Below are positions 43,021 through 51,634 of a stretch of 64,000 nucleotides of DNA, in pieces. The stretch comes from Alphaproteobacteria bacterium (GTDB taxonomy: Bacteria > Pseudomonadota > Alphaproteobacteria > Ferrovibrionales > Ferrovibrionaceae), in the NCBI GenBank assembly GCA_947473805.1, contig CANJGB010000003.1, positions 62,001 to 126,000 of the forward strand, written 5' to 3'. The notes under the pieces are model-generated. The model saw nothing but the letters and a program-made list of their open reading frames with translations. It had not been told where the DNA came from and did not search any database. Position 1 is the stretch's first letter; the number at the start of each line of letters is the position of its first letter. The position numbers and the translations under genes were made by a program.

Positions 43021-43448
43021 ACGGCCCTGTCGATATCGAGCCCGTCGTGGATGCCGCTTCAGTCGATACCTTGGCCCGGACCATGTGGGGCGAGGCGCGG
43101 GGCGAGGGCGTCGCCGGCATGTCTGCCGTCGCCAACGTGGTGCTGAACCGTTTGGACATGCCTGAGCGCTTTGGCGCGACAGTCGAGGCGGTGTGCCGCG
43201 CACCATGGCAGTTCTCGTGCTGGAACCGCAACGACCCGAATCTCGCCAAGCTCGTGGCAGTCACGGCCGCAGATGCACGATTTGCGTCCGCCCTGCGTCT
43301 TGCCCGCCGCGCTCTGGCCGGCGCGCTCGACGATGCAACATTCGGCTCAACCCACTACCACGCCCGCGGGATCCTCCCGCGCTGGGCCCACGCCTCGGCG
43401 CCGGCGGCGGAGATCGGGCATCACCTTTTCTACAACGACGTGGACTAG
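43017..43448 (+). CDS. SleB-like cell wall hydrolase (endolysin)
   Basis: This 143-residue cell-wall hydrolase has the SleB/Hydrolase_2 core ARTMWGEARGEGVAGMSAVANVVLNR, including the catalytic Glu of WGEARGE, and the later FSCWNRNDPN and HYHARG motifs. It lacks a signal peptide, so the holin must let it out. It sits with the small membrane protein and the holin. The overlap with both neighbours' spacing is very tight. Confidence 0.88.
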   Translation: MNGPVDIEPVVDAASVDTLARTMWGEARGEGVAGMSAVANVVLNRLDMPERFGATVEAVCRAPWQFSCWNRNDPNLAKLVAVTAADARFASALRLARRALAGALDDATFGSTHYHARGILPRWAHASAPAAEIGHHLFYNDVD

Positions 43449-43451
43449 GCG

Positions 43452-43859
43452 ATGCTTGCAAAGATCGCGGCCCTGCTGGGCGGGACCCAGCCGATCGAGG
43501 CCATTGGCACGCTCCTGGACAAGCTGTTCACGTCCGACGATGAGCGCGCCCAGGCCGAGGCGGTACTGCGCAAACTCGCTGATCACCAGGCGGAACTGCA
43601 AGTCGAGCTGAACAAGGTCGAGGCCGCCCATGACAGCCTGTTTGTCGCCGGCTGGCGGCCATTTATCGGCTGGATCTGTGGCGTCGCCCTGGCCTGGACC
43701 TTCATCGGCCACCCGCTGTTCGAATGGGCGGCGGCTTTGTGGGGCGCGAAGGGTTTCGTGCCTCCACTGCTTGCCGGCGACAACCTGATGGAGCTGGTCA
43801 TCGCGATGCTCGGCCTCTCGGGCCTGCGCACCTTCGAAAAGACAAAGCGGAAAAGCTAA
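43452..43859 (+). CDS. 3TM-type holin
   Basis: This 135-residue protein has a charged helical N-terminus and hydrophobic segments at about residues 66-86 (FVAGWRPFIGWICGVALAW) and 105-125, in the style of GTA-type holins (the 3TM holin family). It starts three bases after the endolysin stop. It should form the hole through which the hydrolase reaches the wall. Confidence 0.87.
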   Translation: MLAKIAALLGGTQPIEAIGTLLDKLFTSDDERAQAEAVLRKLADHQAELQVELNKVEAAHDSLFVAGWRPFIGWICGVALAWTFIGHPLFEWAAALWGAKGFVPPLLAGDNLMELVIAMLGLSGLRTFEKTKRKS

Positions 43860-43911
43860 TGCTAACCTCGTGCCAGTAGGCGCGACGAACTTTGATGGGG
43901 GGAGAAAAGCT

Positions 43912-44511
43912 TTGGATACAGGAGCGCTGGTTCGCCTTCTCGCCTTGGTGTTGGGACTGTTGTGGGCGGGTGCCGCCCAAGCGCAACTGACCGATATTCT
44001 AACCGCGCCGAAAACACTATTCGACCGGGCGATCGAGGCGCGTTCGGCCGGCAATATCGCCAAGGACAATGCCGTCGTCCTCAAGATCAACGGCATCATG
44101 GCGAACCTCGGCACGGTCAAGGCGTCCACGGAAATCTACGAACAGCGGGTGCTGATCACTGGCCTGTTCGACGACAAGGCCTTGCACGACCGCTTCGAGC
44201 GGGAAGTTAGGGCACTCAAGGATGTCAAAAAACTATACTGGCATGCTGCTTATCTCGCCAAGGACGACCCAAAGCGAAAGGGCCTGCTCTCGTGGGACGA
44301 GGTTCTGGCCATGAACACCAAGGCCGGCGCACGACTGGTCGGCACGGCTGGCGTCGCCGACGTGAATTACCGCAACGCCACGGACGTCTTCGGTACTGTC
44401 TACTTGCTGGGACGTGCGCGCTCAGCCGAAGAGAAGAAGAAGGCCGAGAGTCGGGTACGCGACGGTGCCGGGGTGAAGAAGTTGGTTTCCTACGTCGATA
44501 TGCGCCCATAG
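43912..44511 (+). CDS. BON domain-containing exported protein
   Basis: This 199-residue protein has a signal peptide ending near QAQ (LVLGLLWAGAAQA) and two BON-like repeats of the OsmY kind (YEQRVLITGLFDD and ATDVFGTVYLLGRA). The start is TTG at 43912 behind a strong GGGGGAGA site. The GTG at 43870 has none. It is a normal chromosomal gene that follows the holin and marks the right edge of the cassette. Confidence 0.8.
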   Translation: MDTGALVRLLALVLGLLWAGAAQAQLTDILTAPKTLFDRAIEARSAGNIAKDNAVVLKINGIMANLGTVKASTEIYEQRVLITGLFDDKALHDRFEREVRALKDVKKLYWHAAYLAKDDPKRKGLLSWDEVLAMNTKAGARLVGTAGVADVNYRNATDVFGTVYLLGRARSAEEKKKAESRVRDGAGVKKLVSYVDMRP

Positions 44512-44550
44512 CGCTCGACGACCGTCCATGCCTGACCTAATGTCCGCCCG

Positions 44551-44898
44551 ATGATGCAAACGATCTATCACATGGCCGGTGGGGACGACTGGGCAGATGC
44601 CCTGCGGAGTGGCATCTACGAAGGGTCCGCGCATGACAAGCGCGACGGGTTCATCCATTTCTCCACCGACGTTCAGGTTGCCGCCTCGGCGGCGAAGCAT
44701 CGTGCGGGGCAGGCGGGGTTAAAATTGCTCTTCGTCGATGTTGCTGCCGTCGCGCCGATGCTGCGCTGGGAAGCGGCGCGCGGCGGCGATCTGTTTCCGC
44801 ATCTGTACGGTGCGTTGCCGGTCAACTTGGTGCGGTTCGTTGCAGACCTCCCGCTTGGCGCCGAGGGCCTGCATGTCTTTCCGGCGCTCGATCCATGA
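44551..44898 (+). CDS. DUF952 family protein
   Basis: This 115-residue protein has the DUF952 pattern (IYHMAGGDDWADAL, DGFIHFSTDVQV, HLYGALPVN). The role of the family is unknown. The start of pyrD overlaps its stop by four bases, so both are cotranscribed; the same pair occurs in many alphaproteobacteria. The ATG at 44551 or the second ATG at 44554 could be the start. Confidence 0.87.
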   Translation: MMQTIYHMAGGDDWADALRSGIYEGSAHDKRDGFIHFSTDVQVAASAAKHRAGQAGLKLLFVDVAAVAPMLRWEAARGGDLFPHLYGALPVNLVRFVADLPLGAEGLHVFPALDP

Positions 44899-45941
44899 GT
44901 CTCGCGGCGCGTCTCGCTTTGCCGGTGTTGCGCCGGCTCGATGCCGAACTGGCGCACCGGCTGACCATTGCCGGCTTGAAGACCGGCCTTGGCGGTGCGG
45001 CGCGCGACGCGGACGATCCGGTGCTGCGCACAACCTTGTTCGGCGTGGAAATTTCCAACCCGGTCGGCCTTGCCGCGGGATTCGACAAGAATGCCGAAGT
45101 GCCCGACGCGATGCTGGGCCTTGGCTTCGGCTTTGTGGAAATCGGCTCGGTCACACCGCGACCGCAACTTGGCAACCCGCGGCCCAGGCTGTTTCGGCTG
45201 CCGGAGGACGGCGCAGTCATCAACCGCATGGGCTTCAACAACGATGGCATGGAGGTCGTCGCCGCACGCCTGGCAAAGCGCAATCGGCGGGCTGGTCTGT
45301 TGGGCGTCAATCTGGGCGCCAACAAGGATTCCGCCGACCGTGCCGCCGACTATGTCCTCGGTCTTGAAAGGCTGGGCGTGCAGGCCGGCTATGTCGTCGT
45401 CAACGTGTCGTCGCCCAATACGCCGGGCCTGCGCGCGTTGCAGGGGCGAGAGGAGCTGGACGACCTGTTGGCCCGTCTGTTCGCGGCGCGCGACCGCGTG
45501 AAATCCCAGGTGCCGCTGGCTCTGAAGATCGCGCCGGACCTAGCCACAGCGGATTTAGAAGCCATTGCCCTGGTTGCGCTCGCGCGCGGGCTCGATGCCC
45601 TGATCGTGTCGAACACCACCATCGCGCGACCGGATTTGAAAAGTGCGGCAGCGAAGGAGACTGGCGGTCTCAGCGGCCGGCCGCTGTTTGCGCCATCGAC
45701 GGCGGTGCTGCGCGAGATGCGCAAGCTGACCAACGGCCGGGTGACGCTGATTGGTGTGGGCGGCATTGCCAGCGGCGTTGATGCGTATGAGAAGATTCGG
45801 GCCGGCGCCAGCGCGGTGCAGCTTTATACGGCCTTGGCGTTGCAGGGACCCGGCCTGCTGGAAGAGATCAAGCGCGACCTCTCGGTCCTGCTGAAGCGCG
45901 ACGGTTTTGCGTCCGTCGCTGACGCAGTGGGCAAAGGCTAG
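44895..45941 (+). CDS. pyrD: Quinone-dependent dihydroorotate dehydrogenase (class 2)
   Basis: This 348-residue FMN enzyme oxidises dihydroorotate to orotate in pyrimidine synthesis at the inner membrane, using quinone. The N-terminal helix MSLAARLALPVLRRLDAELAHRL is the membrane-contact region of class 2. The GAGFDKN-like motif is AAGFDKNAE, and the catalytic Ser is in VNVSSPNTPGLR. The FMN-phosphate motif is VGGIASG with GASAVQLYTAL. Its stop codon overlaps that of the response regulator by four bases. Confidence 0.95.
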   Translation: MSLAARLALPVLRRLDAELAHRLTIAGLKTGLGGAARDADDPVLRTTLFGVEISNPVGLAAGFDKNAEVPDAMLGLGFGFVEIGSVTPRPQLGNPRPRLFRLPEDGAVINRMGFNNDGMEVVAARLAKRNRRAGLLGVNLGANKDSADRAADYVLGLERLGVQAGYVVVNVSSPNTPGLRALQGREELDDLLARLFAARDRVKSQVPLALKIAPDLATADLEAIALVALARGLDALIVSNTTIARPDLKSAAAKETGGLSGRPLFAPSTAVLREMRKLTNGRVTLIGVGGIASGVDAYEKIRAGASAVQLYTALALQGPGLLEEIKRDLSVLLKRDGFASVADAVGKG

Positions 45942-46687
45942 CCCGATAACCGGGTCATCAGCGCCTCGACCGCCTCGTCGGTCAGGTTGTTGACCGAGGC
46001 TGCCAGTGTCCGCGCCGTATCCGCATCGCCCACGCGCACCGCCGCAGTGATGCCGCTGGCGCAATGGCGCAAGTGGCGGGCGCCGAACGTCTCTGCCAGG
46101 TCGGCCAGGCCTTGGCTCTCGTTGTCCAGCGCGGCAAGGTTGGTTTCCGCCGCGGCGCGGCCGATCTTCATGCTGCGGGCGCGCGCCTCGGCGATGAAAC
46201 TGCCGATCAGGTCGGGCAGCAGGCCGCCGTCGAGGTCGCCAGTCAGCCGGCGGAACGTATCCTCGTCGATGGGGTCTAGCGCGGCGCTGTCCGCACCTTC
46301 GCCGCTGTTCACCGGCTTCGGCCGCGCCGCCAGCCAGCGGCCGATCTGCGACATCAGGCCGGTGCGGTTCACCGGCTTCGCAATATGGTCATCCATGCCG
46401 GCGGCGAGGCAGCGCTCGCGGTCGCCCGGCATGGCGTGCGCGGTCATTGCCAGGATTGGCACGCTGCCGGCGCGGCCGGGCAGCTTGCGGATGGCGCGCG
46501 TGGCGGTCAGTCCGTCCATCTCGGGCATCGACACGTCCATCAGGATCAGGTCGTAGGCCATGCGCGCGGCGGCATCCAACGCCGTGGCGCCGGTCAACGC
46601 CTCGTCCACCAAAAAGCCCTCGTCCACCAGGATGGTGCGGGCAAGCAGGCGGTTGGTGTCATTGTCGTCGGCGAGCAGGATGCGCAT
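45938..46687 (-). CDS. Response regulator with a degenerate Hpt domain
   Basis: This 249-residue protein has an intact receiver domain (acidic pocket Asp7/Asp8, phospho-acceptor Asp51 in LILMDVSMPEMDG, Lys104 in AKPV) and a C-terminal helical domain of Hpt length. The Hpt motif, normally AHTLKGSAANLGA, reads SQGLADLAETFGA; the His is replaced by Gln192, so that domain cannot take a phosphoryl group. No histidine kinase is adjacent. It may act as a docking module or phosphate sink partner. Confidence 0.83.
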   Translation of the reverse strand: MRILLADDNDTNRLLARTILVDEGFLVDEALTGATALDAAARMAYDLILMDVSMPEMDGLTATRAIRKLPGRAGSVPILAMTAHAMPGDRERCLAAGMDDHIAKPVNRTGLMSQIGRWLAARPKPVNSGEGADSAALDPIDEDTFRRLTGDLDGGLLPDLIGSFIAEARARSMKIGRAAAETNLAALDNESQGLADLAETFGARHLRHCASGITAAVRVGDADTARTLAASVNNLTDEAVEALMTRLSG

Positions 46688-46698
46688 CGGCCTATTCT

Positions 46699-47994
46699 CT
46701 AAGTGGTGCGGCCGGCTGTCGAGCCGGCCTCGACCAGTTTACGGTAACTTGCCTGTGCGTAGGTGTCGGTCATGCCGGAAATGTAATCGGTGACGGCCAG
46801 CAGCCAATCGTAGCGCGAGGCATCGGCAGGCACATCTTCCGGAAAATCCGGGGGCAGGGGGCCGCCCTGCTCGCGCGCCAGAAAAGCGCTCGTCGTGGTC
46901 TCCAGCAGCGCGGTCAGGATCTGTGCACCTTCGCGCTCGCGGGCGATGCGCTCCACGGTCTGGAAGACATTGGCACGGGTCAGGGCGAACACCTGTTCCA
47001 GCACCGGCCAGGCGCGCGTTTCCGCCAGCACGCCGCCGGTGAAGGTGCCGGCCATGATCGAAGGTTCGTGGTCGAGAAAGAGCGCCGCGACATCATCGAT
47101 CAACTGGCCGATGGCCTTGGCGCGCAGATAGGCGATGCGGCGCGGTTCGTCGTCGATCTCGCGATAGCGTGGCGGCCCCCGATGCACCAGTTGCCGCAGC
47201 AGCGGTTCGGCCTCGGCGAAGGCAATGCGGCCCAGCTTGTAACCATCCTCGAGATCGACGACGCGATAGCAAATGTCGTCTGCCGCCTCGACCAGCCAGG
47301 CCAGGGGATGCCGCTGCCAGCCGCCGCCGGCACGCGGCAGCAGGCCGGTTTCGGCGGCGACCTCCGCGAACAGGTCGGCCTCCGCCGCAAAGAAGCCGAA
47401 CTTGCGCTTCGTCTGGCCGGCCAGGGAATCGAACGGATATTTGGCGAAGCTGGCGAGGGTCGCGGCCGTCAGTCGCAGGCCGCCCGTGTCGCGCCAGTTC
47501 TGCAGCCGCGCCACAATGCGAAACCCTTGGGCATTGCCCTCGAAGCCCAGCAGGTCGGCCCGCTGACGGGGGTCGAGTGGCTCCAGCAGGGAGCGGCCCG
47601 GTCCCGCGAACCAGGCGCGGATGGTTTCCTCGCCGAAATGCCCGAACGGCGGGTTGCCGATGTCGTGGGTCAGGCAGGCGGCGGCGAGGATATGACCGAA
47701 CTCCGCCGCGCTGAGCCCCGGCCGCAGCTTGTGACGCTGAACGATGTTTTCGCCGACCGCCGCCCCCAGCGAGCGGCCGACCGACGAAACCTCGAGCGAA
47801 TGGGTCAGGCGGGTGCGGACATAATCGCTGGCGGGCAGCGAATGGACCTGGGTCTTGTCCTGCAGCCGGCGGAAAGCGGAGGAAAAGACGATCCTGTCCC
47901 AGTCCTTCTGGAACGGGCTGCGGGCAGGCGTAACCTCTTCGGCGCCCACATGGCCCAGCCGCCGGGCTGACAACAGATGGTTCCAGTCCATCAT
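46699..47994 (-). CDS. dgt: Deoxyguanosinetriphosphate triphosphohydrolase-like protein
   Basis: This 431-residue HD-domain enzyme cleaves dNTPs to the nucleoside and triphosphate. The metal motif is RLTHSLEVSSVGR and LTHDIGNPPFGHFGE. It matches the dGTPase type 2 length. The start has two adjacent ATG codons (47994 and 47991). It is divergent from the first MFS gene, with 99 bases between. Confidence 0.92.
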   Translation of the reverse strand: MMDWNHLLSARRLGHVGAEEVTPARSPFQKDWDRIVFSSAFRRLQDKTQVHSLPASDYVRTRLTHSLEVSSVGRSLGAAVGENIVQRHKLRPGLSAAEFGHILAAACLTHDIGNPPFGHFGEETIRAWFAGPGRSLLEPLDPRQRADLLGFEGNAQGFRIVARLQNWRDTGGLRLTAATLASFAKYPFDSLAGQTKRKFGFFAAEADLFAEVAAETGLLPRAGGGWQRHPLAWLVEAADDICYRVVDLEDGYKLGRIAFAEAEPLLRQLVHRGPPRYREIDDEPRRIAYLRAKAIGQLIDDVAALFLDHEPSIMAGTFTGGVLAETRAWPVLEQVFALTRANVFQTVERIAREREGAQILTALLETTTSAFLAREQGGPLPPDFPEDVPADASRYDWLLAVTDYISGMTDTYAQASYRKLVEAGSTAGRTT

Positions 47995-48093
47995 CGCGGA
48001 CCGGCTATAATCGGATTCGCATACACTCCCGATCTATATCATCGAATCCATGTTTCCAGACCCCAGACTGCGCCCACCGGTCAGCAGCGGCCC

Positions 48094-49254
48094 ATGCGGA
48101 TAAATCCGGTCTATATCTCGCTGGCGGGCATCGTGGCCGCGGCCTGCGTCTCGACCGCGGCGAACGGCCTGCTGGCGACTTTCCTGCCGGTCCGCATGCG
48201 GCTGGAGGGCTTTTCCACGCCGGCCATCGGCGCGGTGGTGGCCTGCTATTCGGTGGGCTTCCTGGGCGCCTGCCTTGTGATGCCACGCATCATCCGGGTG
48301 GCTGGCCATGTGCGCTGTGTCACCGGCTGCGCGGTCGCGGCGGCCTTGGCAGTGCTGCTGTTTCCCATGGTGATCAGCGTGGCGGCCTGGATGCCGTTGC
48401 GCGTGTTCTCGGGTTTCTGCGTCTCGGGCATGTTCATCTGCATCGAGAGCTGGATCATCGACCGGACGCCGAACGAAATCCGCGGCCAGGTGTTCGGCGC
48501 CTATGTGGTGCAGAACAAGCTGGCCTATGGCGCCAGTCAGTTCGCGATCATGGCGATCGATCCCTCGGGCATCGGCCTGTTTCTGATCGCGGCGGGCCTG
48601 TTCCTGCTGTGCTTCCTGCCGGTGCGGCGCAGCCGCGCCACGCCGCCGACCATGCCCGACCGGAAGATCCACGGCCTGCGCCAGGTGTGGGCTTTGTCGC
48701 CGGTCGCGGTGTGCGCGGCCTATGCGGGCGGGTTCATCAATGCGATCTCGACTGGCATGAGCCCGGTTTACGCCGCCGCAATCGGGTTCGAACCGGCGCT
48801 GGTCGCCTGGTTCGTCATCATGATCCAGGGCGGCAACATGCTGTCGCAATATCCTATCGGCCGCCTGTCGGACCGGCTGGACCGGCGCATCATCATCGCC
48901 GCGCTCTGTTCCGGCGCGACGGTCAGTGTCATCTGCTTTCTACTTACGCCGCATTCGGCGCGGACGTTGATTATGGCGCTTGGCTTCGTCTATGGCGCCG
49001 TCGGCACGACCTTGTATCCGCTGGCCATCGGCCATGTGGCCAGCCGGGTGGAACGGCAGCATCTGGTCGGCGTCAACGGCGCCATGTTGATGGTGTTCGG
49101 TATCGGCGGGATTTCCGGACCATTGCTTGCCACCTTCATGATGGAGAATGTCGGGCCTGACGGCATGTTCCTGACGGTGGGCATCCTTACCGCCACCCTG
49201 GCCTCGTTTAGCCTGTGGCGCCTGCGCCTGCGCCCGCCACCGGTGGCGCGATGA
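48094..49254 (+). CDS. MFS transporter (YcaD-like), copy 1
   Basis: This 386-residue protein has twelve predicted membrane segments. NGLLATFLPVRMRLEGFSTP and the following IGAVVACYSVGFLGACLVMPRI are typical of the YcaD/small-molecule MFS group. It closely resembles the gene at 50494, with an ion transporter between. The ATG at 48094 fits the alignment, and a longer reading frame is not conserved. The stop overlaps the next start (ATGATG). The substrate is unknown. Confidence 0.88.
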   Translation: MRINPVYISLAGIVAAACVSTAANGLLATFLPVRMRLEGFSTPAIGAVVACYSVGFLGACLVMPRIIRVAGHVRCVTGCAVAAALAVLLFPMVISVAAWMPLRVFSGFCVSGMFICIESWIIDRTPNEIRGQVFGAYVVQNKLAYGASQFAIMAIDPSGIGLFLIAAGLFLLCFLPVRRSRATPPTMPDRKIHGLRQVWALSPVAVCAAYAGGFINAISTGMSPVYAAAIGFEPALVAWFVIMIQGGNMLSQYPIGRLSDRLDRRIIIAALCSGATVSVICFLLTPHSARTLIMALGFVYGAVGTTLYPLAIGHVASRVERQHLVGVNGAMLMVFGIGGISGPLLATFMMENVGPDGMFLTVGILTATLASFSLWRLRLRPPPVAR

Positions 49255-50486
49255 TGTGGCGTGAAGCCCTGCCGGTTTTGGCCTTTGCGCTGACCTATCT
49301 CGGCATGGCGCTGGGCCGTCTGCCGGGTCTGGCGCTGGACCGCACGGGCATTGCCTTGTGTGCGGCAGTGGCGCTTCTGGCGGCGGGCGCCTTGCCGGCC
49401 AATGCCGTGGCAGGCGCCATCGATGCACCGACGCTCGCTATCCTGTTCGGCCTGATGATCGTGTCGACGATGTTCGCGCTGGCGGGGTTCTACGACTGGT
49501 GCGCCGCGCGGATCGGCGCGGCCTCGTCGTCGCCAACCGCGCTGCTGGCGCTGACCGTGGTCAGTGCCGGGCTCCTGTCGGCCCTGCTGGCGAACGATGT
49601 GGTGGTGTTCGCCATGACGCCGATGCTGTGCCGCGGCATTGCCGTGCGCGGGCTTGACCCGCGCCCCTTCCTGATCGCGCTGGCCGGCGCCAGCAATGCG
49701 GGTTCCGCCGCGACGCTGATCGGCAATCCGCAGAACATCGTGATCGGTGAAATCGGCCATCTCGACTTCGGCGCCTTCGCCTCAATCTGCGCGCCGCCGG
49801 CCTTGCTCGCGATGCTTGTCGTGTTTGTCACGGTGCGCCTGGTCTTCCGCGCGGCATTCAGTGCGCGTCCCCTGCCCAACGTGGTGCCCTTGCCACCGCT
49901 GGACCGCGGCCTGATGTGGAAAGCCGGCTTGGCAACGGCATTGCTGATCGCGTTGTACCTGGCCGGCGCGCCGCGCGCGTTGACGACGCTGGCGGTTGCG
50001 GCGCTGCTGCTGGTCAGCCGGCGCATCCATACCCGCAGCGTGCTGGGTGAAATTGACTGGGCGCTGATCCTGCTGTTCGCGTGCCTCTTCATCGTGAACG
50101 CGGCCTTCGGCCTGACCGGTTATCCGGGGCAGGCGGTCACTTGGCTAACCGCGCAGGGTGTGACGCCGGATCGGCTGGGCGTGCTGACGCCGCTGGCCCT
50201 GGTGGCAAGCAACACCATCGGCAATGTGCCGGCGGTGGTGATGATTCTGTCGCTGTGGCCGGGACTGGACTCCGGTGCACTCTATGCCCTGGCGCTGCTC
50301 TCGACTCTGGCTGGCAACCTGCTCATCGTCGGCAGCCTCGCCAATATCATCGTGGTGCAGCGCGCAGCCGATACCGGCGTCAAGCTCGGCTTCGTTGAAC
50401 ATGCCAGGGCCGGTATCCCCATGACGCTGGCATCGATGGCGGTCGCGGTGCTGTGGCTTTGGGCGACCGGTACGGTACGCTGGTAG
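49251..50486 (+). CDS. SLC13/ArsB/CitM-like ion transporter
   Basis: This 411-residue membrane protein has the ion-transporter motifs LLANDVVVFAMTPML, GSAATLIGNPQNIVIG and ASNTIGNVPAVVMIL that form the substrate site in the DASS/ArsB superfamily. It may move a carboxylate, an arsenite-like anion or sodium; a finer call is not possible. It overlaps the MFS gene upstream and is followed eight bases later by the second MFS gene. Confidence 0.88.
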   Translation: MMWREALPVLAFALTYLGMALGRLPGLALDRTGIALCAAVALLAAGALPANAVAGAIDAPTLAILFGLMIVSTMFALAGFYDWCAARIGAASSSPTALLALTVVSAGLLSALLANDVVVFAMTPMLCRGIAVRGLDPRPFLIALAGASNAGSAATLIGNPQNIVIGEIGHLDFGAFASICAPPALLAMLVVFVTVRLVFRAAFSARPLPNVVPLPPLDRGLMWKAGLATALLIALYLAGAPRALTTLAVAALLLVSRRIHTRSVLGEIDWALILLFACLFIVNAAFGLTGYPGQAVTWLTAQGVTPDRLGVLTPLALVASNTIGNVPAVVMILSLWPGLDSGALYALALLSTLAGNLLIVGSLANIIVVQRAADTGVKLGFVEHARAGIPMTLASMAVAVLWLWATGTVRW

Positions 50487-50493
50487 ACGCCTT

Positions 50494-51630
50494 ATGATCA
50501 CGGTCTACTTTTCGCTCGCGGCGATTTTTCTAACGGCTGCCGTGGTCTCGGTGGGCAATGGCCTGCTGCAAACCTTCCTGCCGGTCCGTATGCAGATCGA
50601 GGGATTTACCACCGCGCAGATCGGCGCCGTGGTCACCGCCCATGCCATTGGCTTCCTGGTTTCGTGCCTGGTCATGCCGCGAATCATTCGTGCGGTCGGC
50701 CATACGCGCTGCATGCTGGGCTGCGCTCTGGTGCTGGCGATCGTCATGCCGCTGTTTCCGTTGACCTCGTGGTGGCCGCTATGGTTCGTGCTGCGCCTGC
50801 TGGCGGGCTGCTGCCTGGCGGGGTTGTTTGTCGCCATCGAAAGCTGGATCACCGACCGCGCGCCGATGCAGATGCTGGGCGCGGTCTATGGCTCGTACTT
50901 CATCATCAGCAAGCTGACCTTCAGCGGCGGCCAGTTGCTGCTCGCGACGTTCGATCCCGCTGGCATCGGACCGTTTCTTGCCATTGCCGCCTGTTTCGTC
51001 GTGACTCTGGTGCCAGTCAGCCTCAATCCCGGCCAGCGCCCTACCATGCCCGACCGGCAGAGCTATGGCCTGGACAAGGTCTTCGCCGCCTCGCCGCTGG
51101 CGGTGACAGGTGCGTGCACGGCCGGGTTCGTTTATGCCTCGGCCAATGGCGTCGGCCCGGTATTCGCTACAGTGGTTGGCTTCGGCACCGCGGCCATCGC
51201 GTGGTTCGCCGCCCTGATCCAGCTGGGCAACGTGGTCTCGCAATATCCGCTGGGCTGGCTGTCCGACCGTGTCGACCGCCGCCGCATGATGCTGGCCATC
51301 GGTATTGGCACTGCAATCTTGTGCCTCATCTTCCTGGCCGTGCCGCGCGACGAGGTTGCCTTGCTGCTGCTGCTCGCCGCCCTGCTGGGTGGCATCGGCA
51401 CATCGATCTACCCGCTGGCGCTCGGCCGTGTCGCGGCGCGCGTGGAGAAGCGCAACCTCGTCGGCCTCAACGGAACATTGCTGCTGTGCTTCGCTGCGGG
51501 CGGCATTGCCGGCCCGGCGACCTCGACGGTCGCGATGACCTGGCTCGGCCCCTATGGGCTGTTTGTTGCCATTGGCGCAGCCACCAGCGCTTTCGCCCTG
51601 CACTGCCTCTGGCGGCTGTTCCGTCGCTGA
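50494..51630 (+). CDS. MFS transporter (YcaD-like), copy 2
   Basis: This 378-residue protein is a paralogue of the gene at 48094 (NGLLQTFLPVRMQIEGFTT...VMPRIIRAVGH). It has twelve hydrophobic segments. It is placed right after the ion transporter, so all three genes probably form one operon. No regulator gene or operator is seen. The function is not known. Confidence 0.88.
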   Translation: MITVYFSLAAIFLTAAVVSVGNGLLQTFLPVRMQIEGFTTAQIGAVVTAHAIGFLVSCLVMPRIIRAVGHTRCMLGCALVLAIVMPLFPLTSWWPLWFVLRLLAGCCLAGLFVAIESWITDRAPMQMLGAVYGSYFIISKLTFSGGQLLLATFDPAGIGPFLAIAACFVVTLVPVSLNPGQRPTMPDRQSYGLDKVFAASPLAVTGACTAGFVYASANGVGPVFATVVGFGTAAIAWFAALIQLGNVVSQYPLGWLSDRVDRRRMMLAIGIGTAILCLIFLAVPRDEVALLLLLAALLGGIGTSIYPLALGRVAARVEKRNLVGLNGTLLLCFAAGGIAGPATSTVAMTWLGPYGLFVAIGAATSAFALHCLWRLFRR

Positions 51631-51634
51631 CGTT

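Noticed and set aside
30222-43859. Prophage integrated at a tRNA
   Set aside because: No tRNA-like sequence, integrase or repeat pair is seen at either end of the cassette.
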